The position numbers and the translations under genes are program-made. 64,000 bases of DNA from Pempheris klunzingeri (lineage: Eukaryota > Chordata > Actinopteri > Acropomatiformes > Pempheridae), in NCBI RefSeq assembly GCF_042242105.1, contig NC_092028.1, positions 12,261,338 to 12,325,337 on the forward strand. The letters run 5' to 3'. Positions 49,892 to 63,362 of the stretch are shown one piece after another. Position 1 is the stretch's first letter, and each line of letters starts with the position of its first letter. The notes under the pieces were generated by a model, which saw nothing but the letters and a program-made list of their open reading frames with translations, searched no databases and had not been told where the DNA came from.

Positions 49892-50393
49892 GAGGGTTGT
49901 ACCCAAGTTTTACAGCTTTGTATGACGGCTGCAGGAGCCAGAGGGTTACAAACAGTAATCAGTATACGAGTACAGCCAACAGAAGACCTACTACCTACTA
50001 CTCTACACCTTAGTACAGATTCTCTTAAGAGCACTAAAATCCAGAAAAATAAGAGAAAAAAAAATACAGAACAAACCAAGCAACAAAGGAAGGAGAATTA
50101 AAAGATTAAATGAAACCAAACAAATAGACAGCATCAGAGGAGACATTCAATTATTAGAGCACACTGGAGTTGGTTTTCTATACCTTGTAATATCAGGCGA
50201 CTTCGTTTTTGTCAATTTTTATACCCATACAAATAAAGATTGTCCTTCAAAAAGTGCAGTTTCCCCCAAAGTTTAAGATAAAATCCTTTGATGACCCGAG
50301 GAAGACATTTGAAAATAAAAAGGTACTTCCTGTTTTGTTTGTAAGAGAGGAAGACTTCCTCTCGTTGATTATAGACACTACGTTTATATTCTC

Positions 50394-50395
<2 letters not shown>

Positions 50396-50433
<38 letters not shown>
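50396..50433. repeat. (TA)n microsatellite in TNRC6A 3'UTR
   Basis: Nearly pure TA run broken by a single G. Confidence 0.9.
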
Positions 50434-50439
<6 letters not shown>

Positions 50440-51770
50440 GTTTCAACAGTCTCCCAAAGCAATGTGCATAATAGGTTTACAGGTGATCCAACTACACACT
50501 GTGGATTGATAGAATCTCTATAAAAAACATTGTAGTTGTGTAAAATTTGCAGTTTCACCGGCCTCACTCCCCTCAGCTTATTGAAGAGGAGACAAGCTGT
50601 GAAAATAAAGAAATGGACTTTGCAAATCTTAACCTGTCCTCCTCTCCTGCTACAACTGGCCCGACGGTTGCTAGGTAATAAAGGTTTTTTCAGTTTTTTA
50701 TTATTATCATTATTATTAGTAGTAGTAGTACTAGTAGTACGATTCAACGATGGCACAACATGTTTGAGGAATATTATTGGGAATCCCATCTCAGCTGTGT
50801 TTTTTTAAACTTTTTGGGTTTTTCCTTTTTTATCGAAAGAAAGCAAAAAAAACAAAACAAACAAAAAAAAAAAAAACACCCAAGGTGGACATGGAAGCCT
50901 GGGTTCAACACTCCACTGCATAGTCTCTCTGAGCGACACCCCACCCCCTGCCCTCTGAACTGTACCCACCCCCCCACCCCGATGACCCCGCCCGCCCCAC
51001 CCACATCTTTGTGCTGGTTAGACTAAAGCTTTTCAGGGTTTGTTTGTGTGTATTCATACTAAATGTAAAATGACAAAAAAGACAGCAGATTCTCACAGTT
51101 TGTTTTTTTTTCTTTCTTTTGTTTGTTTTTTTTTTTGTTTTTTTTGTGTGTCAAAAAATAGCCTTAGCGCTTTTGATCGACATTAGGAGCCGTTGGGTGT
51201 GTGTTATGATATAATATAGCATTTGCTCACAGGATACTTAAGTCAAGAGAAAAACAGAGTCACATTATTTTTTTTCTTACACAATAAAAAAAGTAGAGTA
51301 TCACCAGCCAGCTTCCCTCCTCTCCTACCCTCTTTCCTTCCTTCCTTCCTTCCTCCCCTCATCTTGCCCTCTCGGGAAGCTGCTTGGCAGCCCTGGGGAT
51401 TGTACATTGCTCATGGTGGTTTTCACTTACTGAAAAGGTTTTCCTCACATCATCCTTTTGCAAATGACATTTTTCTTCAAGCATTTAACATTGTCCAGCT
51501 TTTTAAATACACGTACACAACAACTGAAAAGGAAAAAAAAAAAAAAAAATTTATCGATCCCTTTCCTTCCCTCTCACCCTCCCTCCACAATTTGGCATGA
51601 TAATGTTCAATCAAACACACACACACACACACACACACACAGTAGATTGGACGAGACAAACAGAGCGAGATTAAGCTGGGAACCAAAACAGTAACATCAT
51701 CAATGAGAGGCGTTTTACAGACGTTGCTTGTCCCTTCTCTAACAGCAGAACAATGCTGCCTCCTCAGCTG

Positions 51771-51848
51771 CTGATCCGGGGTCAGTTTGTGTCCCACTAA
51801 TAGTTAAGGTTAGGATACTGAGGAGAGACACAACTGCCCCCGGATCAG
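51771..51848 (-). other. Strong hairpin in TNRC6A 3'UTR (hairpin A)
   Basis: CTGATCCGGGG at 51771-51781 is the exact complement of CCCCGGATCAG at 51838-51848. The stem continues with CAGTT/AACTG and GTGTC/GACAC after one mismatch and one bulge. The total is about 21 paired bases with a loop of roughly 33. Confidence 0.75.
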
Positions 51849-51938
51849 TGCCGGGAGAGAGGCATCACCAAAATCAGAATGAATGAAGTGTAAAACTATT
51901 TCAGCAAGAGCGGAAAAGGAATATAGACTATTGGAGTT

Positions 51939-52044
51939 CACTTGCCCCGGACCCCCTGTCAGTTTTGCGCGTCCTCTCCAGTGGTTAAGCTTCGGAGCTG
52001 GAGAGGGAGAGCTGATCCTGGATAAGCCAGCGAAGGGGCAAGTG
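51939..52044 (-). other. Nested hairpin in TNRC6A 3'UTR (hairpin B)
   Basis: Outer stem CACTTGCCCC (51939-51948) with GGGGCAAGTG (52035-52044) is perfect over ten bases. Inner stem CCTCTCCAG (51973-51981) with CTGGAGAGG (51998-52006) is perfect over nine with a 16-base loop that can form its own AGC/GCT pair. It starts 90 bases after hairpin A. Confidence 0.7.
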
Positions 52045-55000
52045 TGACCCTGTGTCCCTGAAGAGCCAGGACGAACCAGCCAATCACGAGTCACATCCCC
52101 TCGCCTGTTTCACTGCGGGCCGTTTCAAACGAGCTTAAGACACAAGCACGTCCACGGCAACAGCCCCAACGGTCACCATGACGACCAGGCTTGGTCAGAA
52201 CAGTTGTTGAATACTAGAGTAGTTGATTTACTTTTTTCCTGTACTTTTCTGGTTCCACATTTTAGGCTGATCAGGTGCCACAGAAGGCAGATCGAGGCTT
52301 CGGTCGTCATTTCTAACTTTTTAAACCGTTTTCAGCTACATTCTGGCTTTGACGAGCCGGCCCAGTGAACGGGGAGAGGTAAACCTGGAGAGGAGGGCGA
52401 CACACCCACCCTCCCTCTTCTCTTGCTCCTGCACTGGGGCCAACAAAGCACCATCTTCTCCAGTCACAGCACGCACACACACATACACCAGTTGAGAACA
52501 TGTAGACACCCATACACACACACAAACGTTACCCTGTCACAATACACAGACACACCTTCTCGCTCAGACAAACCTGAAAATCCAAACTACACCAGCAAGC
52601 CGTCCGTCTGACCGTCTGTCTCGGCCTTTCCTCTAGTCCACCCAAGTGCAAAATCCAAGGCTCCTCAGTTCAATTTGTCAAATTAAGTTAACTCAGACAC
52701 GAATGACAAACATGGTTCAGATGTTCCACTTGATAACATTTGTTAAACAAGACAAAAACAATCACAAATAAGAGATACAGTATATATAGTTTAAGCAAAG
52801 AGATCTGGAATTAAGTAAACTAATCTTTTGAATTATTTGGTAGAGAGCAGTTCAATACTGGCACACACCACTGTCAAGTCTGGCTAATACTCAAGGTTCT
52901 GTCTCACTATGTACGCTTTAAAGTTGTTAAATATTCACGGCTAAACTTAAAAACACAACTAAAGCCAACGTTTCGAGTACTTCTGAAATAAAAACCTCTA
53001 TATCGGAGGGGGGAAACACACGACCACTCGCACACAACAGGCTTAAACACCAAATAATTACACGATGAAGAAAAGAAATTAAGGTCCATGGCTTCGCTAA
53101 TGCTGACTTCCTCGCTCACACACACACACACACACACTCTCTGAAGCTTTTGTTTTTCCCCGGATATTGTGCATCGTATTAACTAAACAATCACTGGTAG
53201 ATGGGTGAATTCACTATTCACACGTGTATTTTCTCGACAAACACCACTGGTGGATTTACATTCGCGCTGTTCTCACACACGACCCCCTCACCCTGCACCC
53301 CCCAGCGGTAGAACTCACATCTGCTGGTACGGAGCATCCTAACACACACACACACACACACACACACACGATTCATCAGGTCAGGAACTTCAGATGAGTA
53401 CCCCCCTCCCCCACCCAAAGGAAAAAAAACCAAAAACAAACAAAAAAAAACAGTACAACAATACAATCATATTCTATTTGTAAACAGGTAGAAGCCACTT
53501 GACTTGTTGCATCTTCGGACACAATTAGGATCAAGGCAATGAAATGTGGACGACTTTTGCACTGTTAAAATAGTATCTTCAACCAAAACAAGATTTTTAA
53601 AGTTTTTCTTCTTTCCTTTTTTCAAAACACCATTTGTGGCAATGAGAGTGATTAAAAAAGCAAGTAATATATTTAGCATTTTGTTGTACTTAATGAAACA
53701 TTTAAAACATTTCGAGACACGGGAAAGAAAAAGAAAAAAAAAAAAGCGCCTCTCAGTAGGCCATGTGAGAGGCTACAGTATGCATAGATACAGATTCGCC
53801 TTTCTCTTGGTTTATAAGTCTGACACGACAGAACGTTTTCCACTGACAGTCACACACTCACACAATAACACTCCCCACTTTTGATTCTTACATCAGTGGA
53901 GTGGAGGACTGGAGGAGAGGAGGAAGAGGAGGCGAGAAGGAGCGTTGGGATTTCTACAGCCCGTCCTCCACCCCCCTCCCCCACATTAGGAACCCCCCCT
54001 CCCTCAAAAGACAGCATATTGAAAGCAGTGTGTTGAGCTTCTCCAGCTTAAAGCAGTTATTTGGCAGAGAAAAAAAAAACTTACAGACCTATACATAGTT
54101 TTCAGTGCTAGAAGTTGGATTTTCCTTTCCTACAAGGAGTAGTAGTTTTTTTTTTTTTTAATTCACCTACAAGGGGGGGAAAACTGGCTTGATTTCCTGA
54201 GAACCATTGCTGGTTATTTAGCAGACAAAGAGGAATAGTTCAAATAACCAACGCCATGGCCAAAAACACTGATCCGAATTCCCAGAGTTACAAAGCATCG
54301 TCTTCATCCTCAATAAGAGTTTAATTTTTTGTTGTTTTTCTATTCGTTTTATGCATTTTTATTTTATTTTTTTTCAATTTTTTAATTTTTTTTTTTGAGT
54401 GTTTTCTATTTTATTCCATCTTCTCTTTAAAATGAAGAATGAACACACGTTCCGCCTCCTAAGTCTTGTAAACAAGAGGTTGCAGTGTGGCACCTCCAAA
54501 ACATTGAAAGCCTATTCTGAAAGTGCTGTCCCCTCCCTGCCCCCTAGGGGGCCAGCGGGAGGGCTTGCTAGATAGGCCCCGCCCCCTACATTAGGGCAGC
54601 GGGGCTTGCTAGTCCCAGCTGCGGCTACAGTCCTTTGCACTGCAGAGCTCAACGTTCTTTAGTTTTAAAACAAAATTGGTGCAATACTTTTTAATGTCAC
54701 TTTTACTATCACCAGATAATCCTCCTAAGTCAGCTTTTATTCTTCTTTAACTATCTGTTGATCTTGAACTCCACGACAACGCAGTAAGGTAGGCGTGCCA
54801 AGGCAGAGAGGAGCGCACACATACTCATTCACGCACGCAGTCACACACACACACAAAGTACATCCGCACACACACACACACACGTGCGCGTGCACACACA
54901 TACACACATACGGTAAGGACCTCAATGAGTAAACAGCTACACTGGAAAAACTGGCTGCTCCCTCTATATTGCAGATTATATATACTGAGAAAAAACCACA

Positions 55001-55479
55001 TTCAGTGCAAAGTTAAAAAAGCTCATACTCCAACATTGTCAGCAAACAAATGCAAAAAAAAAAAATAAAACAAAAAGAAAACGTTAAAAATGAAAAGAAT
55101 TGGAATTCAAATAAACATGACGAATGAAACAAAAAATATATATATATATCATAATGAGCTCGATTGAAGCTTTTTTCGGTCTGAAAGAGCACTACCTGGA
55201 AGCAAATATCCATCCGTTCACATTATAGAATTGGCCTGCATGATTCAAGTATTCCGACTGATATGTTTTTGGGCTAAAACAAAGTGGACATATGTGCAGA
55301 GAGAGAAACGTAACTTGTTTTCCACAGGGGAGACCCCGTTTTGTTGAATATCTTGTAAGTGAGAAAGAGTCCAACTAGTGCCATTGCGTTTATAACTACT
55401 TTTTTTTTTCATTTTCTTCTGCTGATTATTGATAATTCTCTAGTGACCCTTCCCCCAGCCTGTTTGATTGGCAGGCGGT

Positions 55480-56909
55480 TCACATGGAGTCCCCACCCCC
55501 TGTCAGGTGATCCACCGGGAGGAAGGAGCTGATTGGAGAAGGGCTGCTGATCCTCCCTGCCTCGGTGCCACTGGGGCTCCCCCACAGGCTACTGGAATAG
55601 TTGGGCCCGCCCCAGAGAGAGGAGCTGTGGAGATCGCTGCTGTTCCACTGGTTGGGTTCAGGAGCGCGGCTGGGAAAGGGGTGGGACTGATCCATTCTGC
55701 TCTGAGAGGAGCCTATGGCCTGCCAGCCAGAGGAGGGAGTGGCCATTGACTGCCCTTGTGCAAAGAAACGGTTGATTTCCTCCTCGCTGGCAAACTCAGC
55801 CAGAATAGTAGTGTTCCCCAAAACACACCTGCAGAGAGACGACAGGTGAGACACCGAGCAGGGGAGCGAGTGCTACTCTAAAACATCCACTAGCAGGATG
55901 TTTGTATGCCATCAAGAAACCAGGTTACACAAGAAATCACAGACCCTGTTTACACAGAGTGCAGTAATCTGGTAGCTGGAAAACTGTTTACATGCAGCAG
56001 ATCAATAATTACATGCCTCCCCCACCACTACTATAATGTAAATGTTTGTCAGTAATTTATGAATTCTATTCTACTCAATGGTCTAACGATGGTCTGTGAA
56101 AGATGCTGTAGTTTTCTTCTGTTTCTGGACTTGTTGTTTGTAAAGGTATACGCTGCACTTTGGTCCTGGCTCATCTAAATGTATTGTGTCTTATAAGCCC
56201 ATAAGGGGCTTTGCAATCTCCAGGAGAAATATACCGGGGAAATGAGGTGCAGTTGTGGTCAAAAGCTGACATACATTTAGTTTTCAATCATTTCTACAAC
56301 TTTTATTTTTCTGTGATGAATGATTGGAATGCGTTCGTCTTTGTCTCAAAAAACATTCATGAGGGTTGCTTTTTGTGAATTTAACGTGGTCTTTTGAAAA
56401 TTTGACCCAATCTGCTGCATCTCAGCAGCAGGTGATGGCTTGCACTTTCTTCCTGATCATGGCAGTGACACAACTGTACCATGCACTTTATACTTATAAA
56501 CAATTCAGACCTGTAGCTACTTTGAAATGGCTCCAAGTGACTTTTCTGACTTCAAGTTCAATGATCTGCTTTTTCAGATTTGTGCCGAGCTTTTCCCACA
56601 GTAGCATTCATGGCTGTGTCTGATGAGTGCATCAAACGAGACTTATTCAAAGGGGCTCAGAAAAGTCACCAGCTGTGATCAATCCTAATCGCTCACATGA
56701 AGTTAAGAGGCCATGCCACTAAGCAAATTTGATTGACGAATAACAAGGCTACCACAATAAACATGTTCTTTACAAGTGTGTGTAAACTTCTTTTGTTATG
56801 TTTAATCTCCTGCTCTGGTTACAGTGACTGGGTTTCTTGTTTATATAGAACTTGGCTTACTAGTAATAGGCAAATACAGCACAGTTGTTTGAGTGCATGG
56901 AAACACACT

Positions 56910-56981
<72 letters not shown>

Positions 56982-59900
56982 AGATGCCCTTACATGTGCA
57001 GGCTCTTCTGGGCCTTGGCAGCCTCATCCTTGGAGCTGTAGCATACCACGGCATTACCATGCGGCAGGTTGAGGTGGAATGTGATTAGAGGGCCGTGCTG
57101 CATGCACAAGGTCCTCAGAGTAGAGCCGTCAATCTGTGAGACAAATAGGTCGACACACACACACACAGAGGATAAACAGAGACCGTTGATCATCATTACA
57201 TTATGAATGAGAGCTCTGTGTTTCTATGATTTTAAGACAGAATGGAAAAGATCCCCAACCAGCAGCATGACAGGATGGATGACAGTAACAAAAAACACAG
57301 ATTAAATGTTACATTTATGTATGTGCAAGTACCTGAGGTGTGAGATTTTTCAGAACAAGCCATTGGGTTCTCCCTGAGCTGTTGCTGTCACCCCAACTGG
57401 AACCTGCCGATACACACAGTGTGGAATCACAATCAGATAAGATAACGACCTTTTTATGTGAGATGAATGAGTGCAAGTATAAAGGAGAAAGTGGACAAGT
57501 GGAAAGGTACAGGCTAGTGGTGTCGCCTGGAAATACAACATATAATTTCCAGTGACTCTGTCCTTGCAGAGAATATGTCACAAAAGACATTTTGATATTA
57601 AAATATTATAATAATATAATATAATATTCGAGGTAGTGTAGTGTATGTTCATCTCCCTCTGCTCTCACCAGGTGTGTATCTGGACTCAGAGGAGCCCCAC
57701 CCCCCCAACCTCAGGGCAGAGCCATCCCAGCCGGAGGAGGCAGGGCTGGGCTTCTGGCTGGTGAGGCCAGGTGGTGGTCTGGAGGGGGCTGCCACAGACA
57801 GCGCCTTGGGAGGCAGGGGGACCTTCCACAGCTCATGGGCCAAGGAGGAGTTGGACACAGAACCACCGCCGGGAGACCACTTTGACTCACTGGGTCTGGC
57901 TGCAAGGACAGGAGAGCATTTCAATGTTTTCTATTTCTGCTCGAAATTCTTTTACATTATTTGGCTCCAGAGGTGGAGGGAAAAGGACAAGATGGCAAAG
58001 AGGAACACATACCTGAAGTGCTTTGTGCTGTACTGGTGAGGGAACCGCTGTGGCTGGAGGCACGAATGGATGACCAGGCACTGTTAGAAGGCATCGTGGT
58101 GTTCAGTGATGAGGATGGCCCTGCAAGACACAAAGAGGTGGAGGGCTTAATGGTTGAAAGAGCATTTTGTCAAATCTGAATCATTTCTAATTATCAAACC
58201 TGAATCTTTGTAAAATATATAAAAAGCATTTTGATAAGTCTACGCAGGTTTAGCTTTTAACATTTTTATGAAAAAACAAAAAATTATAATTCAACTGAGA
58301 TCTGGAGTAAGACACCAGAAAAACTACAAATAGTGCAATCGTCTGTAGGTACAACCTGATAATGAGATCCGAGCAGCACAACAAATTCAATGTTAAAATA
58401 TGACAGTCTGAGACATTTCAACAGGTGTGGCATATTATTATTGTTATTGTATTTCATTTGAGTCAACACTCACGAACAGACAGCCCAGTTCACAATACTT
58501 GCTTCTTTCCCCAAGAAACCACCTTTGACCTTCAAAACGCAAGCCTAGTTTGTGTTTATGTTCGGCCACATGTGTGACCTACCGTTGTTCCTGTCCCTGA
58601 GGTGGTCTGTGTCGCGGACGGTGTTGATGGAGAGGTTGTTGATGACACTGCCGGGGGTCACATAAGGGTCAGTCTCAGGGTCAATGTTGGGGTAACCTTT
58701 CCAAGGCTCCCCGGGCCGGAACTCTGCAGACACACACACACATATAGAGATTAGTGATTTTCAATGCAAACATTTTGTTTTGAGCATGTCTGCATTGTGT
58801 GTTTGTTTGTTTGTGCACGTAAAAGCCTGTGTACCTGGGGGCCAGGTGACAGTGTTTCCATGGGGCGGGGGGGAGTTGGCACGGGGCGGCCAGCCATCGC
58901 CCACCGAGCCCATTGATTGGCCGGGAGGACTCAGGGGAGATGGGCCAGGAGACAGGAAGTCATAGAAGGGAGAGTCCTCCAGACGCAGCCCAGACGACAT
59001 AGCACCTGTGGGCCGAACAAATACAATCATAAGGACACAATCATACACACAAAAACTTGTTTGATTAAAAAAAAACTGCCATTCATAAAATTACCCTAAC
59101 CAAACATTTTAGTCAGCATGTACTCTGATGGCACTTTTAATAGCAACAGGCCAGTTTGATGTTATGGTATGAGCTCTCACAAACACAGGTTCTTCCATAC
59201 CAGGTTTGTTGTTCTGCTCCAGAGGGTCAGTAGCCCAAAGTTTCTTCAGTCTGGACTGGGGCAGCTCTTTGTAGCTCACAGATCCGCCACCACTGCTACC
59301 ACCACCAACTCCCATGTCCAGGGATACATTCAGGTTAGAGTTCAAGCCTGGAAGATGGGGTGGAGGAAGAGAGAAAAAACTTAAACATATGATCATATTC
59401 AACAGAAATAACTACACATACATGATTTGTCATTAAAATTTCAGGGAATATGTGAACTCTAATAGCAGCTAACATACTTAAAGGGAAGTTGCTGAAGGAT
59501 CCGAGAGCAGCAGCATCCTTCTGCATCTCGGGGGTATTGTGGGACAAATAGTTATCCAAGTATGGTTTGAGGGGTGGGGCCTGTTTCAGCAGGGAGGGGT
59601 CCAGGTGCCGTGGGGGCTGCATCATTGATGGAGACGAACCAATAGGACGTGTCTGAGCAGAGGAGATAGAAGGTTGCAGAAAACCAATCAATGAACCAAC
59701 ACCATACTGCCGAACCATGAAATGAAAACTCTTGAAATTTTGAGTGAAATGCAGCAAGATTTTTGGGGGGACACACCTGTTCATTCTGACGTCCCACGGG
59801 CATGGCTCTCTGGCTCTGAGCTTTCTGCTGTTGCTGCTGCTGCTGGAGGAGAAGACGCTGTGCACAGACAAGAAAAAAATGTAAATAAAAACACTTTGCT

Positions 59901-62900
59901 GATGTTTTTTTAGACTAAGAGGAAACATGAATGAACTGGTTTGTATTCCTGTATTAAGAAGTTAAGTCTTCAGTTGAAGAAAATACATTTAGTACTGTGT
60001 ATGTAGGGTTAGGGGTTTTGTGATATGTCATTATAACTGAGGTTCTTAAGGGAATATTTTACAAAAAAAATTAAAGTTAGTATTAGCAACACAGCTCAAT
60101 CTTACACTTTTCTTGTTACCAGTTACATTTTTGACAGTTTCAATGTCTGATTGCAAATCTTTTGCTCTGTTATTAACAGAATGTACTGACTACCATCAGA
60201 AGCTGCAACACAGCACTGTACACAAATCTAAAATCATGCAGCCCCTTTTTCCATGTGTGTGTGCAGGTGCATGTTTCCATCTCTCTACCTGTAACTGGTT
60301 GATCTGGTTGAGCTGTGACAGCTGGTTTAGCTGGGAGAGTTGGTTGAGCACAGCCACCTGCTGAGGGCCAAACAGAGGGTTCAGACCTCCGTTTCCTCCT
60401 GGGTACTTCAACAGGGATTGAGGGACCTGAACACAAACGAGATTTTGATTTTTGTTAACATAATGAGTTCTCCTGTGAATTAGATGCGATACACAAATGT
60501 GGGTAAAAAAGATCCTTAACACGGTGTCTAACCATTATCTAAAAATGTCCTAACATTATAAAATGTATATCTTAATAATTACATACTAAAGCTACAATTT
60601 AACCAGCATCCAGTAGTTACCTGAGAGGGCAGGATGGGTGGAGGCACTTGGTTACGAAGGTTGGGTTGGGGGGGGACTTGGGACTGGGGGCCGCCTCGGC
60701 CCTGTGCTACGCTGCTGCCACCCATCATAGGGTTTACATTCTGAAAAGGGAAGACAAAACACACACACACACAAATGGTCAAACTACCTGCAACAGACTT
60801 TAAAAAATGGTTGTCATTCATAATGTGAGGGTCAACAAGGAAAGAAGCAACCAATCATGAACCCTGTGTTGGTGACTTTGTGCCAGTAGCTCACAGGCAA
60901 GTAAAATCATAAATGAAGCGTCAGATAAATTGAAAACTTGTGTTTAACAGTATTTAAACTGGTGACCTCTTAGAATACCATTTGTGTAACCAGTGGTTTA
61001 TTTAACTTCTTTTTGTAGTTGCTTTTCCACATAAAGTGCAAGTTCTTGTTGTCAGCATCTTAGGATGTGAGACTCAAGACCTGAAGACAACGGCCTCTTA
61101 ATCCTTCCACACTCACCTGACGAGCGCCCCCAGGACTAGAGTGGGCAGGAGACGGCCCAGAGTCGTGACAGGGGAAAGGCTGAGCAGAATTGGAAGGGGA
61201 AAAGCTCATGCTTTGACTGGACGAGAGCTCATCAGAAGCTTGGCTATCGTAAGCGGAGGGGGAGACACACAGCTGCAGAAGCAAGGCCAGGTGCACAGCA
61301 GATGGACGGCAAGCACAGAAGGACAGGAAACACACCAGCAGCCAGAGAAGTGCAGAGAGGGAAGGAGAAAAGAAGGAAAAGAGTTAATTTTGCAGAAGAG
61401 AGGTAAAAGGAGGGGGAAAGATGATGATGATGATGTGAGGACAGAGAAACAATGAGTAGACAGTGTAGAAAAGTGTGAAAGAGGAAAAGGGGTAAAGAAG
61501 AATGAGTAGAAGAGAGGTAAGCAATGGGGTGGAAGTGAAGTAGAAAAAGAGAAGAGGGTGGAAGTCAGAAAGTTTGCAGCACTAAGTGCAGACGGAGAAG
61601 CAGCCAAGCCAAACAACCCAACAGCAGCTTTGTATAGACCTATGTAAGGAAATGAATCTCTGAATCACACAACTAGCAATTATTTTTAAAATTAAGCATG
61701 TTGCACTTCACAAGGTACCAGTGTGCACATTTTATTTGCTTTTGTTGCTTGTACATGACACAGCCTGACTAATAATTCACAATAATGAGATATGGCATTG
61801 TGGAAACACCAAGCGCCAAATAAAACGTACCCTTCAACTGATCACACATCAAATGCAGTATCTCTGAACCACCACTGTGGGGCACTACAGGGCTGAGAGA
61901 GCACAACTGAGCCAGATGTTTGAGACCCATCACACACAGGAGGCTCTACCACTGTGCACATACGTCATGATCACCACAATGGCAGAAGAGACTGGCCAAA
62001 CCTCTCTCTAGTAATATTTTAAAGAGCAAAACGTGTACATTACCAACCATTCAAGTGCTGGTGTAACACACCTACTATCTTTCAGCTGCTGTAATCCCAA
62101 GATGTGTTCCTGCGGCCTTTTCTTTACCCACACCCATGGTACGATACTTTGATGTTTCTGCATACCTTGTCATAGTAAGGGCTGCGATCCATGGCAGACT
62201 CCTTGTGGAGCTGGTGTCGAGACCCAGGGTTCTTCCCCATTACTCCATTGAAGTCTCCCATACTGCCCATGTCCATACGCTTGTCCTGCACTATCCCTGC
62301 TCCTGTCTTCATGGAGTCGTCGGGAGAGTCTCTCTACATAGGAAAAGACAGGAAAATGGGATTATAGAGAGGCATAAATAAAGCACTGATCATAAAGTAT
62401 TATATATTTGAGAAACTAAACAGAACAAAAAATGTGAGTATGCGCATACACAAAGTTGGATCCACCCACGGCTCCTGTGGAAACTACACGGCTGCCACAC
62501 AATCATTTAAAGACAGAATTTTCGAGTGGAAGAGACAACAGTAAAATAGGGGAAATGGTGCTTACAGAGAAGCTCATGTTGTTGAACTGGTTCATGAAGG
62601 GTTTCATCCAGGGTTCATCCTGTTTGTTGACTGGTTTGTTCATCTGAAACATAACAGCCAAAAAAACCTAATTAACTGGAGACACTAAAAGCATTAGCAG
62701 GGGTTCCTTTTTGATACCTGCCTTTGAAGTGCAGAAAAACACAAAAAAATCATCTCAGAAAAATGTCTCTATTCTGTCACAAACACAAGTGGCTTCAAGA
62801 GCTCGATCAATGTTTTCATGTTTGCGGTGAACTAATGTGAAAAGCTAAACAGAACAAACCTTGTTGGAGCCTTTATGCTTGTAGTTCCAGGTGTTTTGGT

Positions 62901-63362
62901 CATGGGACCGGTTGTCCTGTTGGCTGTTGCTCCACATGCCAATCTCCACCTCTTCTTCCTGGTCCCAGCTATTGCCCATGGACACCTCCTCACCACACCA
63001 CGTCTCCATGGGCTTGGGACCTGGAGCTTCAAAAGGAGGTGGGAACAGAGGGAGAAACTGAATACCAAGGAGTGATTGCATACATTTCTATTGCCCACTT
63101 AATGCAGAAATTCTCTCTCCTGTCACAAAAGTCAGGATATTTGAAGAGTATTCATGTTCATGTGTGTGCCTACCAGACTTATGCTGGCTGGCCCATCCAG
63201 ATCCAGACTCTCTGCTACCCCTGCTGGGTTCTTCCCAGGTGGAGCTGGTGTCCATGGGCTTCCCCCAGGCAGACGTCCCATTGTCCACTGATACAGGTGG
63301 AGCAGTGGTGGGTTCCCCCCACGACGAGGACTCCTTCTGCTGGGGGTAAGGCTCACCCCAAC
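55480..63362 (-). CDS. tnrc6a: TNRC6A (GW182 family), C-terminal part, 17 exons, N-terminus outside window
   Basis: Scaffold of microRNA silencing that binds Argonaute through GW repeats and recruits PABP and CCR4-NOT. Exons in transcript order: 63174-63362, 62860-63020, 62566-62643, 62166-62333, 61117-61272, 60621-60740, 60289-60426, 59777-59857, 59478-59652, 59201-59347, 58835-59005, 58583-58723, 58013-58120, 57669-57899, 57333-57403, 56994-57133, 55480-55828; 873 residues plus stop, continuous frame. Seen in order: WG/GW repeats (SSWGEP, AWGKP, GWASQ), [19 protein letters not shown], a seven-Gln tract, [20 protein letters not shown] in the PAM2 region, an RRM ([20 protein letters not shown]) and the C-terminal silencing tail ending in GGGDSM. 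Choice of TNRC6A over B or C rests on remembered similarity ([29 protein letters not shown]) and human 16p linkage. Confidence 0.93.
56250..56797. mobile_element. Inverted-repeat DNA element in the last TNRC6A intron
   Basis: The left end GTGGTCAAAAGCTGACATAC and the inverted right end CAAAAGAAGTTTACACACAC share the pattern of a fish element starting GGTCAAAAGTTTACATACAC. The left interior has AATCATTTCTACAACTTTTA and the right interior ACATGTTCTTTACAAG, both typical of that family. At 548 bases without a transposase frame it is non-autonomous, probably Tc1-like. Confidence 0.65.
56914..56979. repeat. (GT)n microsatellite, about 33 units, next to a TNRC6A donor
   Basis: Uninterrupted GT run. 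On the gene strand it is a CA repeat starting about 14 bases after the donor GTAAGG of exon 56994-57133. Confidence 0.95.

Larger units (their letters stand above)
49865..55479 (-). other. tnrc6a: TNRC6A 3'UTR (5.6 kb)
   Basis: A+T-rich and repeat-rich sequence after the TNRC6A stop, ending at AATAAA on the minus strand (TTTATT at 49886-49891). Contents include (TA)n at 50396-50433, CA runs at 51615-51641, 53118-53138, 53342-53370 and 54839-54900, long homopolymers, and two strong inverted repeats at 51771-51848 and 51939-52044. No coding exon is recognised. Long 3'UTRs are usual for TNRC6 genes. Confidence 0.7.

Noticed and set aside
55468-55749. Plus-strand frame opposite the last TNRC6A exon
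   Set aside because: Antisense shadow of the conserved C-terminal silencing region.
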